DNA from: a virus
Reading direction: 5' to 3' (one strand)
Length of the DNA stretch: 64,000 nucleotides
IMG/VR virus record: IMGVR_UViG_3300047299_000042
Coordinates: 1 to 64,000 of that record
This document shows positions 27,296-39,500 of this stretch, one piece after another; position 1 is the first letter of the stretch, and each line of letters opens with the position of its first letter. The notes under the pieces were generated by a model that saw nothing but the letters and a program-made list of their open reading frames with translations, searched no databases and had not been told where the DNA came from. A program made the translations under genes and the position numbers.

Positions 27296-30200
27296 ATGGC
27301 TAAAGTATCTTTAAAAGCTACAGGCGGATTAAATAAAGATGTAGACTTGAATTTATTGCCTGAAGGCGATTATTCAGATGCAACTAATATAATCTTTGAT
27401 TCAGGTAAAACAGGTGGGGCTGGAGCTATTAAGATGCTTGAGTCAATATCTGCGGCTGGCATTGATTTCTCTACTCATACTGTTAAAGAAACTTATCAAG
27501 CTGCAGACAATCAAATATATGTTTTAACCAAAAATGGTTCAACAGCATATATTTATAGAATTCCTACAACACTAGATTCTAAGACACTTATCCTTAGTTA
27601 CACACATAGTGTATCGACAGACTTTTCACCTGACTTAAAGGTGCTAGATAGTAATATTATCTGGAACTACCACGGTACAGGAACTCCATTATTGTTTTCT
27701 TTAGATGGCTGGTCTACTGCTGTAACACCTGCTATTGAAGACTTGAAACTAGTTAAGCGCACGCCTAACAACGTATTCACAGTAGAAAAGAACCAAGGAA
27801 CTCCTGATTCAGGATTAGAGTTCTTGGAGACTAGAGACTTTCAGTTTGCTGGTAGATACCAATATCGTTCGGGAGAATACTCAGCACTAAGTGCTTATTC
27901 TCAAATGTACAAAGGAGCTGACGGGGTGTCTAGCTACACTTTTACTTATTCTTTTACAGGCGCTCCTGCTAACGCGGAATACTTTGAGTTATACACTAGA
28001 ATAGGTAATGCGGGGATTTGGAGACGAATTGACACTGCTAAGATTGGAACTGACACAGGATTAAGCTGGACAGGTCAAATCTATGAGAGTTTAGATACAG
28101 TAATTACTGCTAAGCCATTTGATTCTGTTCCTGTAAGTGCCAAACATATTGAGATTGCTAAGAACAGAGTTTTCTTGGCAAACATTGTTGACGACTATGA
28201 CGTATCTTCAGCTAACTTAGACTTTACAATTTCTGAGGTATCAGGAAGCGACTATCGACCAGAAACAGCAGGAGGAACTTATGGAACATATTTAACTTCT
28301 AGTAATCTTTTAGAAGCAGCTATTAGTAGCAAAGAATCTACTTCTACGGCTTATTATAAACCGTTTGCTAATGATTCTACATATGGCATTGGATTAGCTT
28401 ACTACGATGAAGCTATGAAGACTCGTGGTGTTGAAAAGTATGTTAAGTTTAAGACAGGTAAATTTGCTTATCCTATACTTCCTACAATTAGAGTTGGATT
28501 AAACTCAGGGTGGGTAAAGCCTAGCTGGGCAAAGTATGCACAACTAGTATATACTAAGAATATTTCTAAGTCATACATTTACGAAGGATTTGCAAGTAAT
28601 ATCTTTTTTGAGCTGAAGTCGTTTACAACTGATAATACAACAAAGGCTATTACTGAGATTACCACTATCTCGCAGTCGTTAACTGAGTTAGAAGCAAAAA
28701 ATGTTAAGTATCTAGTTGTTGATTTAATGGGTATGTTCAGAGCTGGATATATATATAATTTCTCAGCTGACGATAGAATTTCTATTAATACACCTAACGG
28801 AATACTTGACTTAAAAATAGACAGTCAAAGCGATAATTTCTTGTACTGTAAGTATGATAAAGGAACTATGGCTAACGCAACAATACCAGTTGCAAAAAAC
28901 CTGTTCTTTGAGATTTATACGCCTAAGCAAGTTCCAGAAGATGAATCATTATTATTCTACGAATACGGTAATTTAATGGACATCACTTCTTGGACAGCAT
29001 CAACTCCTATTGATGTTTCTGGCGCAGGCACATTGAATGCCAATAAACTTCTTGGGGATATGGTATTCTCCAAGATTGATTTACCTGTTTATTCTATTGC
29101 TCCTTTCTTATACAATACAACAAAAGAATTGCCAGAGCAGATTACTGATAACGTGGTAACTACATCTAATGGATTTGTATATCAAAACTTAACTAGGTTT
29201 GCTACGTCATCTAATTTAACTCCAAGTCCAGTAACATCAAAAATGGTGTTCTCCTCGTTTGCTACAAATGGAGATGGAGCAAAGATATTAGATAGCTCGA
29301 ACATTGAAGTTAGCTCAGGTGATTATATTGCATTATCTGGATTTTATGATGCAGGAGACCAAGAGTCGGAAAACAAGATATCTTTGACTACAACGCTTAC
29401 TGCAAGTATGTCAATTACCAGACCTTTTGGCTCGACTAACACTCCTTATTTGACTTGGACGTTAAGCGGTCAGATATATCAAGTTCCGTATAACAATACA
29501 ACAAACACATACGGCGCTCCTGTAGCCTATGGCTCGTTACAGAACTTCTTGGTAAGTGCTGACTATACTTACTATTTTACAGGGAGTGGAACAACATCAA
29601 ATGGCACATACGACATTGAGATAACAAAAGATATTTTGCTATCTGCCAACGCTGATATTACCGCTAATGATAAGTTTTATTTAGACGTAACCCTTGGATT
29701 AGTAGCTGGAGGAACTGATTTCTCTTCAGGTTCAGTTACTATTGCAAAGAAATCTTCTGCCACTGCAGGTATTGTATTCTCCCTTAATGGAGACCGTATT
29801 AAACCAAAGGTTATTACAACTTACAATGCTAACGCAATTATTTCAGGGACTACGGCTAAATTAGTAACACGAGCGTCTTCTACAGCAACAGCTAATCCGT
29901 TCTGGAATACTTCAGCGGGTAAGCCTGCGGTACTTGTATCTAAGAATTTAAATCCTACAGGAAGAAAGAATACAATACGCTACGGAGGTAATTATGTAGC
30001 AGGTACTAAAATTAACAACCTAAGCTCATTCTTTGCGCTAGATAGCGACGACGTACCTGTAGAGAATGGAGAAATTATGTCATTGCAAAGAGTTTCTCGT
30101 TTACAGGGTACTGGTAATATGTTACTTGCGTTGTGTAAAAACGAGACAGCATATGTGTTGTTAGGCGAGCAAGAATTAACTCAAAGTAACAACCAGAGCA

Positions 30201-31000
30201 TATTATCTATCTCATCTAATGTAATAGGCACTATTCGTAATCTAGGATACAACTATGGATTACAAGAAAAACAGTCAGTGTTTAACTACAAAGGAAACGT
30301 TTGGTGGTGGGATGATTACAACAAGAAGGTTGTTAAATACAACGAGCAAGGGATTGAGCTTGTAAGTGATATATCTATGCGCTCTCATTTTTTGACTAAG
30401 TCAGGAGATGCTAAGTTTGCCTTTGACCCATTCTATAATATGTGTTTTGTTTCCATTGGTAGCGACACAACATCTATTGGGTACTCAGACACTGAAAAAA
30501 GGTGGAAATCTACTTTTACATTTAAAACAGATTTTGCTGAGAGCTACGGAGATAAGATGGTATTGTTTAAGAACGGTATTGTGTATAAGTCATTGCAGTC
30601 AGGATATAACGCATTCCTAGGGGCTCCAGCTGTTGATTCTACGATTACTTTTACGCTTAATAGTAGATTACCTATTATGCCTTTAAATGTGTCTGTAACG
30701 CACGATATGAACGTTATGGACTACACGCAACCTAACGGAGTTAAAGCTTCTTTATTGTCTATTACTATTACAAATGAGAATAGTCAAACAAGTGCAATAA
30801 ATGAAACAAACTTTATTGCAGAGGATAATAGATTGTATGCGCATATCTTAAGAGATAGCTCATCAACAGGTGGCTTAATAGAAGGAAACTACATAATTGG
30901 CTATCTAAATAATTTTGTTGTATCTTTAAAGGATAAAACTCAGAATATGAGGTTGAATTCCTTAGATATAGAAATACAAGCAGTATCAGGACACTCATAA
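27296..31000 (+). CDS. Large tail nozzle/stabilisation protein
   Basis: A 1,234-residue, beta-rich protein. The opening (GGLNKDVDLNLLPEGDY, then a NI...G strand) is a pattern I recognise from tail-stabilisation or muzzle proteins of podoviruses and crAss-like phages, which close the tail and trigger DNA release. Many short Ser/Thr-rich repeats suggest a beta-propeller or stacked beta layout. It follows the ring proteins and precedes the internal proteins, as in those phages. Confidence 0.65.
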   Translation: MAKVSLKATGGLNKDVDLNLLPEGDYSDATNIIFDSGKTGGAGAIKMLESISAAGIDFSTHTVKETYQAADNQIYVLTKNGSTAYIYRIPTTLDSKTLILSYTHSVSTDFSPDLKVLDSNIIWNYHGTGTPLLFSLDGWSTAVTPAIEDLKLVKRTPNNVFTVEKNQGTPDSGLEFLETRDFQFAGRYQYRSGEYSALSAYSQMYKGADGVSSYTFTYSFTGAPANAEYFELYTRIGNAGIWRRIDTAKIGTDTGLSWTGQIYESLDTVITAKPFDSVPVSAKHIEIAKNRVFLANIVDDYDVSSANLDFTISEVSGSDYRPETAGGTYGTYLTSSNLLEAAISSKESTSTAYYKPFANDSTYGIGLAYYDEAMKTRGVEKYVKFKTGKFAYPILPTIRVGLNSGWVKPSWAKYAQLVYTKNISKSYIYEGFASNIFFELKSFTTDNTTKAITEITTISQSLTELEAKNVKYLVVDLMGMFRAGYIYNFSADDRISINTPNGILDLKIDSQSDNFLYCKYDKGTMANATIPVAKNLFFEIYTPKQVPEDESLLFYEYGNLMDITSWTASTPIDVSGAGTLNANKLLGDMVFSKIDLPVYSIAPFLYNTTKELPEQITDNVVTTSNGFVYQNLTRFATSSNLTPSPVTSKMVFSSFATNGDGAKILDSSNIEVSSGDYIALSGFYDAGDQESENKISLTTTLTASMSITRPFGSTNTPYLTWTLSGQIYQVPYNNTTNTYGAPVAYGSLQNFLVSADYTYYFTGSGTTSNGTYDIEITKDILLSANADITANDKFYLDVTLGLVAGGTDFSSGSVTIAKKSSATAGIVFSLNGDRIKPKVITTYNANAIISGTTAKLVTRASSTATANPFWNTSAGKPAVLVSKNLNPTGRKNTIRYGGNYVAGTKINNLSSFFALDSDDVPVENGEIMSLQRVSRLQGTGNMLLALCKNETAYVLLGEQELTQSNNQSILSISSNVIGTIRNLGYNYGLQEKQSVFNYKGNVWWWDDYNKKVVKYNEQGIELVSDISMRSHFLTKSGDAKFAFDPFYNMCFVSIGSDTTSIGYSDTEKRWKSTFTFKTDFAESYGDKMVLFKNGIVYKSLQSGYNAFLGAPAVDSTITFTLNSRLPIMPLNVSVTHDMNVMDYTQPNGVKASLLSITITNENSQTSAINETNFIAEDNRLYAHILRDSSSTGGLIEGNYIIGYLNNFVVSLKDKTQNMRLNSLDIEIQAVSGHS

Positions 31001-31012
31001 CAATAATACAAA

Positions 31013-31990
31013 ATGGATTTAACTAAATTAACTCCCTGGGGAATGGCTGCAAACGCAGCAGGTGGATTAATTGGTCTTGTTGGAGCATTTGGTAAAAAAG
31101 ATGAAGCGCAAAAACAATTAGATGCGCAACGTCAATTTACTATGTTGCAGCGGAATAAATTTGAAAGCGGATATGGAGATTTGATTAATCAAGCTAAAGG
31201 AGCCAAATTATATCAAGGAGATTTATCTCGTTATACAAAAGTTGAGCAACAGGCTGATTTAGCTAAACGAATGGCATCTGGTATGTCTCGTGGAGCTGGA
31301 GAGCAAATTGCGAGAGACCAAGCAGCCCAAACATCTGCAAATGCACTAGCTGCAGCAACAAGAGGAGCAGGAAGTGGTACAGATATTATGACTGCCGCTT
31401 TAATGGCTCAGCAAGGAGAAAATCAAGCTCAGAATGCTATTAGTTCACGTTCTGCTCAAGAACAAATGGCTATGCAAAATATGGCTCAGCAACAACAATT
31501 TGCCTCCCTAGGTCAGACTGCTGCCGCAGCTGCACGAGAAAGGGGCTTAGAGTTTCAATCGCTAGCAAACAGACAGCAAAATGTTTTAGCTCTTTCTCAA
31601 CAAAAACTAGAAGGGGGTATGCAACTTGAGCAAGATTTGTTTGACCAAGAGCAAGCTAAAGCAGCTGCATTGCAAGAAGCAAAAAGTGCAATTTGGTCTG
31701 GTATTGGAGGTATTGCATCAGGAATTGGTACTGGTATGATGCAAATGGGTAACCAAGCCACGCAGTTTAAAAACCTAAAGTCATTATATAATACTGGTAT
31801 AGATAACTCCATTAAGTCAAGACCAGAGGTATCTGCATTGTACGGAAACCCGTTAACAGGTGGCACTTTGCCTTCAATTAGTGGTGGAGGATTTAAATTA
31901 GGAACCCCTACAATGACTGCGCAACAATCTTTTGACTCCCAATATTCTTGGAACCCAATTAATAAAGAATGGTTCTCAACTAGTAATTAA
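31013..31990 (+). CDS. Internal virion (cargo/ejection) protein 1
   Basis: A 325-residue, Gln/Ala-rich, mainly helical protein. There is a hydrophobic Gly-rich stretch at about residues 9-27 and another at about 223-245. Long Gln/Ala coiled coils with Gly-rich hydrophobic patches are typical of proteins packed inside podovirus heads and injected with the DNA to make a channel across the envelope. The location after the nozzle gene fits. Confidence 0.58.
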   Translation: MDLTKLTPWGMAANAAGGLIGLVGAFGKKDEAQKQLDAQRQFTMLQRNKFESGYGDLINQAKGAKLYQGDLSRYTKVEQQADLAKRMASGMSRGAGEQIARDQAAQTSANALAAATRGAGSGTDIMTAALMAQQGENQAQNAISSRSAQEQMAMQNMAQQQQFASLGQTAAAAARERGLEFQSLANRQQNVLALSQQKLEGGMQLEQDLFDQEQAKAAALQEAKSAIWSGIGGIASGIGTGMMQMGNQATQFKNLKSLYNTGIDNSIKSRPEVSALYGNPLTGGTLPSISGGGFKLGTPTMTAQQSFDSQYSWNPINKEWFSTSN

Positions 31991-31992
31991 TT

Positions 31993-33504
31993 ATGGCAGG
32001 ATTCGTTTATAACCCAGCGGAAAGTATTAAGCAAGATTTTCAGCAGACAGGTTCTGCAATGGGAAACATTTTTGCGCAAGTAATTCAGCAACAGCAAAGA
32101 GATTATGCTCTTGCTGAGAATGCTTTTGCAAATATAGAAGCGCTTAAAAAAGACCTTAATATTTATGGTCAAAAAAGCATTACGTCAAAAGCTAATGCCT
32201 TATTAGGTCACGCAAGCTCAGCTATCCTGTCTAATGGAAAGCTTGATTACAGTAAGATGGGTGAGATTCGTCAAGCTGTTTCTGATATTAAAGACTTAAA
32301 GACAGGATATGACTTAGGTGCAAAAGAGTACGAAAAAATACTCCAAATGGGCTTAGCCAATAAAGAAAACTTGACTAGTTTCGAAGGATTCTACAAGGAT
32401 TTATCAGAAAAGATGTCAGATGAAAATTTAATTAAAAATCCACGAGACCTTCAAGCTGCTTTAGCGGACACATATACTAAGAATTTAGATGCTACTAAAA
32501 TGTTTGGGAAAGCATATTTAGCAGCTAATCCATATAAGAAATTTTCTCAAGACGTTAAAGACCCTAAGACAGGGGCTATGGTTAGAATACAAGGAGAGCT
32601 GCCAGCTGGATGGAAATTAAGTCCAGACGGAACTCCTATCCCGCCAGATGCTGTAACTGTAAAAAATGCTGATGGAACTACTTCAACACTAGATTATGCA
32701 GACCAGGCTTTAATGCAAATAAAGGCTTCTAATCCAGACGTACTTGTTGCAATGCGCCGCCAAGCTGGATTTGCATCAGAGAATATGACTGATAAGCAAT
32801 TAGTTGAATATTATACAGCTAAGATTCCAATGACTTCTCAAACGCAGCAACTTAAATCAGCAGAAGAGATTCAGAAAGAAAAACTTGTCGTAGAAGAAGC
32901 TCAATTTAAAGTTAAAAACCAAGGTCGTGTATTGAATGCACAATTAGGGCAAGTTGCAGCCTCTACTAGAGCAGCAAATGCTACAGCGGCTCTTAGCGAG
33001 CAACAATTAAAACTATACCAAGAGCCAAGAACATTAGCTGATTATAAGCAATTAGGCATCAAATTTAATCCTGACGGAACAATAAACTATAACTTAGGCG
33101 GAGGCGTTCCTACGGATTTAGTGAAGCCAGATAATACTACAATGAAAGTGGTTGCTTCTGAAATTTTCACTAAGCCTAATGGTAAAAAATATTTAAAATA
33201 TTATATTCCTAATGCATCAAAAGATATTGATGAGCAAATTAGAGCAGGATTCCAAGGCTCAACTGCAAAAGAAATACCATTGCCAGATAATTTTGTAGAA
33301 AGTCAAACTTATAATAACTTGCAAAATGCTGTAATGGGCAATAAAAAAGGTAAAAAGGCAATTATATCAAGTGCATTAAAGTATCTTCCTAGTGCGATTG
33401 ACTTATATAGCCAGCCGATTCCAGCAACCCCAGCGGCAGCAGCTAGCACTAAATCACCAGCTCAAAACATTCCAGCAGGCTCAGTGCCTCTAGAACAATG
33501 GTAA
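31993..33504 (+). CDS. Internal virion (cargo/ejection) protein 2
   Basis: A 503-residue, helical, Gln/Lys/Ala-rich protein 2 nt after the first internal protein. A short beta domain lies near the middle, and an Ala/Pro-rich tail ends the protein. It is probably a second ejected protein, comparable in role to T7 gp15. No enzymatic motif seen. Confidence 0.5.
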   Translation: MAGFVYNPAESIKQDFQQTGSAMGNIFAQVIQQQQRDYALAENAFANIEALKKDLNIYGQKSITSKANALLGHASSAILSNGKLDYSKMGEIRQAVSDIKDLKTGYDLGAKEYEKILQMGLANKENLTSFEGFYKDLSEKMSDENLIKNPRDLQAALADTYTKNLDATKMFGKAYLAANPYKKFSQDVKDPKTGAMVRIQGELPAGWKLSPDGTPIPPDAVTVKNADGTTSTLDYADQALMQIKASNPDVLVAMRRQAGFASENMTDKQLVEYYTAKIPMTSQTQQLKSAEEIQKEKLVVEEAQFKVKNQGRVLNAQLGQVAASTRAANATAALSEQQLKLYQEPRTLADYKQLGIKFNPDGTINYNLGGGVPTDLVKPDNTTMKVVASEIFTKPNGKKYLKYYIPNASKDIDEQIRAGFQGSTAKEIPLPDNFVESQTYNNLQNAVMGNKKGKKAIISSALKYLPSAIDLYSQPIPATPAAAASTKSPAQNIPAGSVPLEQW

Positions 33505-33524
33505 TATAATAGAAAACTTAAAAT

Positions 33525-36500
33525 ATGGCTAAGAATAGATTAATAAAAAGCTCTCGCGGAAACGGATACGGAATATTAGATGAAGAAACTAATATGGTTA
33601 CGCCAGTATCTTTTGATGCTAACAAATTAATTGAAAGCAAAAAAGGGAACGGATTTGGTCTTCAATTTGGAGATTCTGTTGTACCAGTTGATATTACAGG
33701 GCTAGAGCAGTCTGATATTAATTTATTTAAAAAAAAAGTCGATACGGAATCATCATTGGCGAAAGCTTCTACGGCTACGAAGAAGGACGAGGATGGGTTC
33801 TGGGGAGGATTATCTGACACTTTTGACCTTTCTATAAGAAGGATGGCAGGCTCTACTATTGCTGGTGGAGCTACGTTCTTAACAAAACTTCTTACAGGTG
33901 CTATAAAAGGAGCTGTAGGAGAGGATGACATAAGAGGACAAAAAGAAATCAAACCCCTTGTTGATGTATTAGAAGCGCCTTCTGAATGGCTATCGCAAAA
34001 GGCTATGGAGTACAATGAAAAAACGACTCCTAAGATAGAAAAGAGCGCTATTGCAATGGGTCTTAAAGAAGAGAACCTATATCGCCCAGCCAATGAATTA
34101 ATTAGAGAAGATGTTGGTCAAGGATTCCTTAAAATAGGTATTGAAGGAGTCAAACAATTACCGCAAATAATTGCAACTGCTGCTGCTGGGCAATCTAAAA
34201 TGGCTCAATTTGCTTCTTCTGCAACGCTAGCAGGCACTCAGGCTATTCAAGAGGAGTACGAAAAAGATAAAGATGTATCAGGTATAGACATATTCCAGTC
34301 AGGGGTAAAAGGGGTTGTCGAAGGTTTAACCGAGATGATTTTTGATACCGACTTAAAAACACTTCGTAAAACTGGAGAAGCTATAGTAGACGTTACAATG
34401 GATGGGGCTACTGATGTCATAAAAAATATCATTAAAAGCCAAGGTAAAAAGGAGGCAAAAGAAGTTATCGTCAGAAACTGGGGTGGCGTAATTATGGAAG
34501 GTCTTAAGGGGGCTGGACAAGAAGCCCTAGAGGAGGGTATTGCTAATGCGGCAGGTTTTGTTGTTGATACAATTGACGCAGGAAAACTAGACAAAAAAGA
34601 CTACGATAAATTGCTAGATGATTTCTATGACTCCATACTTGTTGGTGCATTTATGGGAGGTGGAATCAGTTCAATTGGCGCATCCGTATCAAAGCAAAAG
34701 TTAACAAAAGAACAAGAAAAACAAGTATCTAGACTACAGGATGTTGTAAACGATGAATCTATCCCGACTGAAGCAAGAAATATTGCAAAGGAAAAGATAG
34801 ATGATATTGTTAAGTATAATTTTGGTATAGCAAATGACAACTATAAATTAGTTGCCAATCTTCCTGTTGACCAACGAGTTGAAGCTTTAAAGCTTACTAA
34901 TAAAATAGAAGACTTTGAGTATGCTAAATCGATGGCAAAAACAGAAGACCTTATTGCTACTTTTGATTTAAAGATAGAAGACTTAGAAAACAAGAGAAAG
35001 GCTATCTTTGATGAATTTGATGCATCAGGAGTAAAAGCCGCAGCAGAAGCTCGTAAGACTCAATCAGAAAAAGACATAGAGGCAGCTAGTCAATATTTTG
35101 AAAGTTCTGATATGTTAAATAGCGTTAATAACGCATTAGCTCCTATCCAAGAGCGATTAAATAGCAACAAAGAGATTGACGAAAACGAATTAGATAAGTC
35201 GGCAGATGAACTATATGCCATTGCTGACAAGGTAGAGAAAGATGAAACTTTAACTCCAGAACAGAAGGCGTTAATTAACGACCCCATATTCGAACAAATA
35301 CAAAAATTAGATAGCTATGAATTTGCAACAAAGACTGATTTTACAGAGATTACCCAAAGACAAACAACTAAAAGTACTAGAGAAGTTGGAAGAGTTGAAA
35401 GGCAAGGAGCAGCTCAATCAGTTGCAAACAGCCGATGGGCAGGAAATCCAATCACAGTTACAATCGAAGATGGAACAGTAACCAATACTGTTGCTGAAGT
35501 AACTAGTTCAGGTAAGATTGTTTTAAAACCAAAAGTATCTTTCAACAAGAAATCCCAGATACGAGACGAGCAAAATAGAGTCTCTAAAAATCCTATTGTT
35601 GTAGATACCAACTTTACGGAATTTGTAGAGAGTAAATTTGATGAAGATGGAAATGTTTCTGGAGTTGTACTAAAAGACAATAGAAATAATACAAAATTTG
35701 AGATTAATAACCCTGATTTAGCTTTAGATATTGCTTTAAAGGCTAAGCAGGATAAATTAGGTACAGTTTCTGATGCAGTGTTTGAGCAGGTTGTAAAGGA
35801 TGAAACTGTGGGTATGGATATTACTTGGACTACCAAGTTGGCTGGCAGAAAAGCTCCTGTAGTGGCACAAACTACACAGGAAACGGCACCTGTTCAGCAA
35901 GAAAGTCCTACGCAAAATTTAACTCCTCGTCAAGCTGTTGAAGTTGATAGTGCATTTGAGAGACGCACAGATAACCCTATATTAAATACATTAGGCGCAC
36001 AAGTTAAGAGTATTGTATCTAACGCTTATAAAGCACTAAAATCTATATCCCCTAATTCTAGAATGGTTATTTATGATAACGAAGATTCTATGATTGAGGG
36101 TCTTGTGAACGAAGGGGTTGACAGAGATAAAGCTATAGAAGTTGCTATGGGAGCTGGTGGGTTATTTAATCCTTCGACTGGTAATATTCATATTAATAAA
36201 GGGGCAAAAGATTCTTCAGGTAATGTAATTAATACATTGACAGGCACAACATTGCCTCACGAAATAACTCACGCTGTATTGTTCCCTTTAGCGAAGCAGA
36301 ATCCTAAAGAATTTGCTAATATGGTAGACCGTATTCTACCATTTATACCAGAGCCACAGCGTACTAGATTACAAGAGTTTGCAGGTCAATACGAAGGAGA
36401 TGGCGTAGATGCACAAGCGGAAGAATTCTTGTCTGAATTAGGTGGCATGATAACAAGAGGAGAGGTTAAGTTCACTCCTAGTAGATTACATAAAATCAGA

Positions 36501-39500
36501 ATGGCTATCAAAGAATTTATTCAAAAGGTAGCTAAAAAGCTGAATAACAAAGAGTTAGCTAAACTGGCAGATAAGTTGTTCCCTGAATCTTCTTCAGTAC
36601 AAGAAGATATGAAATTCTTTAATGATTTAGCTCGGTCAATTCAGTCAGGTAGCAAAATAAACGCCTCAAGAATATCTGCTCTAGCAGAGAAGCAATCTAC
36701 AGAAAAAGCTATTAGTGAGCAAGATGCCCAAGATATTGATAATATTAATGGTGATTTTACAGGCGAGTTATATGAGCCAACTAATTTAAACATTACAGGA
36801 ACAATCACAAATCCTGCTCCATCAACAGGTAGAAGCTCAAGAATTCGCCAAAGTAGAGGAGATATTAATGTTATAGAACATCCAACGTTTGAAAAGAAAA
36901 ACTTAGTTGGCAAGAAATATAGCGTTACAATGTCTGACCATACAAAAGTTGGAGAGTATGTTAACGAAAAAACTGGAGTCAAAATTAGCAACTTAATGGG
37001 TGGCGTTTTCTATCCGTATGTTAAAGGAGTTAGGGATGCAGGTTTAGCTTGGGCGTCAGTTACTACTAAGGCTGCAAGAGAAATGATTATTAATGCTGCA
37101 AACCAAGATTACACCTTGGTTTACAGAATGGCTCGCTCAACAGGTAGTCGAGGCAACCAAAACTTTAATGAGGTTGCTTTTGCTGAATTAACTGCACCAG
37201 TTAATAATGGTAAAGTTTCTGAAAAGGAGTTTTTGAAACGATTGAACGACAAGTTAAACTCTGTATCAGGAGGCAAGCAACTTGTGGCTGGCAAGGCGTT
37301 TTTAGATAAGTATGGCTCAGAATCAAAAAACAAGATTACTGTTAAGGAGAAGAATGATAAAGGGGAATTAGTTGAAGTAACTAAGAAAAGAAAAGAGATA
37401 ACAAGCCTATCTCAATTTAATGAATCTTTGAAAAAGGAATCATTTGGTAGCAGAGGTTCTTTTTGGAGCACACTACTAAAGGATAGCTGGGATAAAAAAA
37501 GTACAGGAGATTGGTACAAGTTTTTAGAAAAATATAACGTAGCTTCTATTGCTGATATTGTAGATGGATTAGCTGAGCAAGTTACAGATTCAGCTAATGA
37601 CCACGATGTTGTAGCTGTACTTAAACTTGATAAGCCAGAATATGACGAAAGGGGTAATGTTAAAATTTATACCACTAATAAAGATTTAGTTAACGAAGCT
37701 AAAGGTGTTTATTTTATAGATGCCCCGTCACACCCTAGCTACCCATATGTAGTTAAAGGTGAGCCAGTTGGAGTATTAGACGAGTTTAATAATATATCAG
37801 ATTATTTCCCTGTTATCAATGACTGGATTCAGTCGGGTAGATTAAATTCGCCTTATAAGGCTGTAGAAACAATGAGTAGAGAGCTTATCTCAAGTAGAGA
37901 TATGCTTAGACAGCAAAAGATACCTAACGCTACGCAGGCATCTAAAAAAGCTTTTGAACAAAAAAGAAAGTTTGACATTAAGAAGTTCCCAACAGAAGTT
38001 CAGAAGTGGCTGTTTGACAGACAGATAAATATTAGACGCGCTTTAAAAGATGCTGATATGGAATTCTCTTTATATGCTTTAGTGAATAAAGCTGGAGCTT
38101 CTCCGTTAGCAAACTTTAAATTTCAAGAAGTATTTAAGGATGTCTATGGTGGATTATCAAAAGAGCAGATATCTAGATTAGATGATTTTGTTTTCTTACG
38201 AAGAGTTATAGCACTTGACTCTAATTTTGACAACCAGAAAAACTTAATTAATAAAAAAATACGGGATTTAATTGAACTTAGAAAAATTGCTGAGACAAAA
38301 GAAGAGCTTAACGCAATAAACAAAGAGATTAATGATTTATCAGAATTAAGGAAAGAAAAGGATAGACCATTACACCCTGTGCATACAACAGCAGGAGGTA
38401 AAGAGGTTGCCACCAATAAAGAGTCGGCTGAAAAAACACTTGAAGATTATAAGAAGTCTTTAGGAGAAGAGGAGTACAATAAAATGTACGATAGGTCTAA
38501 TAGGTATTTTAAAGCTTTTTCTAATCTATTAAAATACAAGTATGAAAACGGTCAAATAACCAAGGAAGAGTACGATATGTATAAGGACTATAATTATAGT
38601 CCGAGAAGATTTTTCGAGCATATGTTCGGAGATACGGATGCTTCTATTTATTCAAATAGAGGCGTTTCATTGAGTGCAGATGAAATTAAATTAGTCGGGA
38701 AGGGGAGTCTAGATTTCTTGGAAACAGATTCAATGAAATTGTTACACGCGGCAATGGTTGCTACCGAGAATAAGGTAATGACCAATAAAGCATTAAAGGT
38801 ATTCTTCCAAGAGGCAGCTGGCAAGAATCTTTCATTCTTTAAAGAGTTAAATTACGAAAGAAGAGCTGATGGCTCTATCGCTACAAACAAAGATGGCTCG
38901 CCAAAATACAAAGAGGCTTCTTATGGGTTTACTAATATGATTTTCAAAGTTAACGGAGTTAATCAAGGATTTCAATTGGACTCGTCATTAGCTAAAGAGT
39001 TTCTGGATGTAGAAAAGTGGAATACAAATCACACTGCATATAAGATATTATCTAAAGCTACAGGCGCTCAAATACTAAGACAGCTTGCGACTGGTATGAA
39101 CGTTGGGTTCTTTATTACTAACATACCAATTGACTTACTGTCTCAAGTGCATTTTAATGACGTTTATAATGGAGCTGGAGTTGGCGTAGCTGGGGAGTAT
39201 CAAAAAGCCATTACAGGAACATTATCAATGGCTAAATCTTTGATAGCAAACGATAAGCTAGCACAAGAATTAACGCTAGAGTATGCTCAAGCAGGGGGAC
39301 TAATGATGACCCAAACTCAAGAGGGTACATCTGGGAAACCTGTATTAGGTGCTATAGAAGAGGGTCTATCTTACTTTGGTAATGTATCAGAGTTAGCTTC
39401 TAAATTAAATGCTTACAACTCTGTAAAAGAAAGAGAGATAGCTAAATATAAAGAGCAAAACAATGATAATGACCCAGACGCGGAGGCTTTAGAGAATATT

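Noticed and set aside
33662-36991. Several antisense frames of more than 100 codons within the 2,435-residue gene
   Set aside because: They are Ser/Phe-rich shadows of the coding strand with no leader, motif or conserved start.
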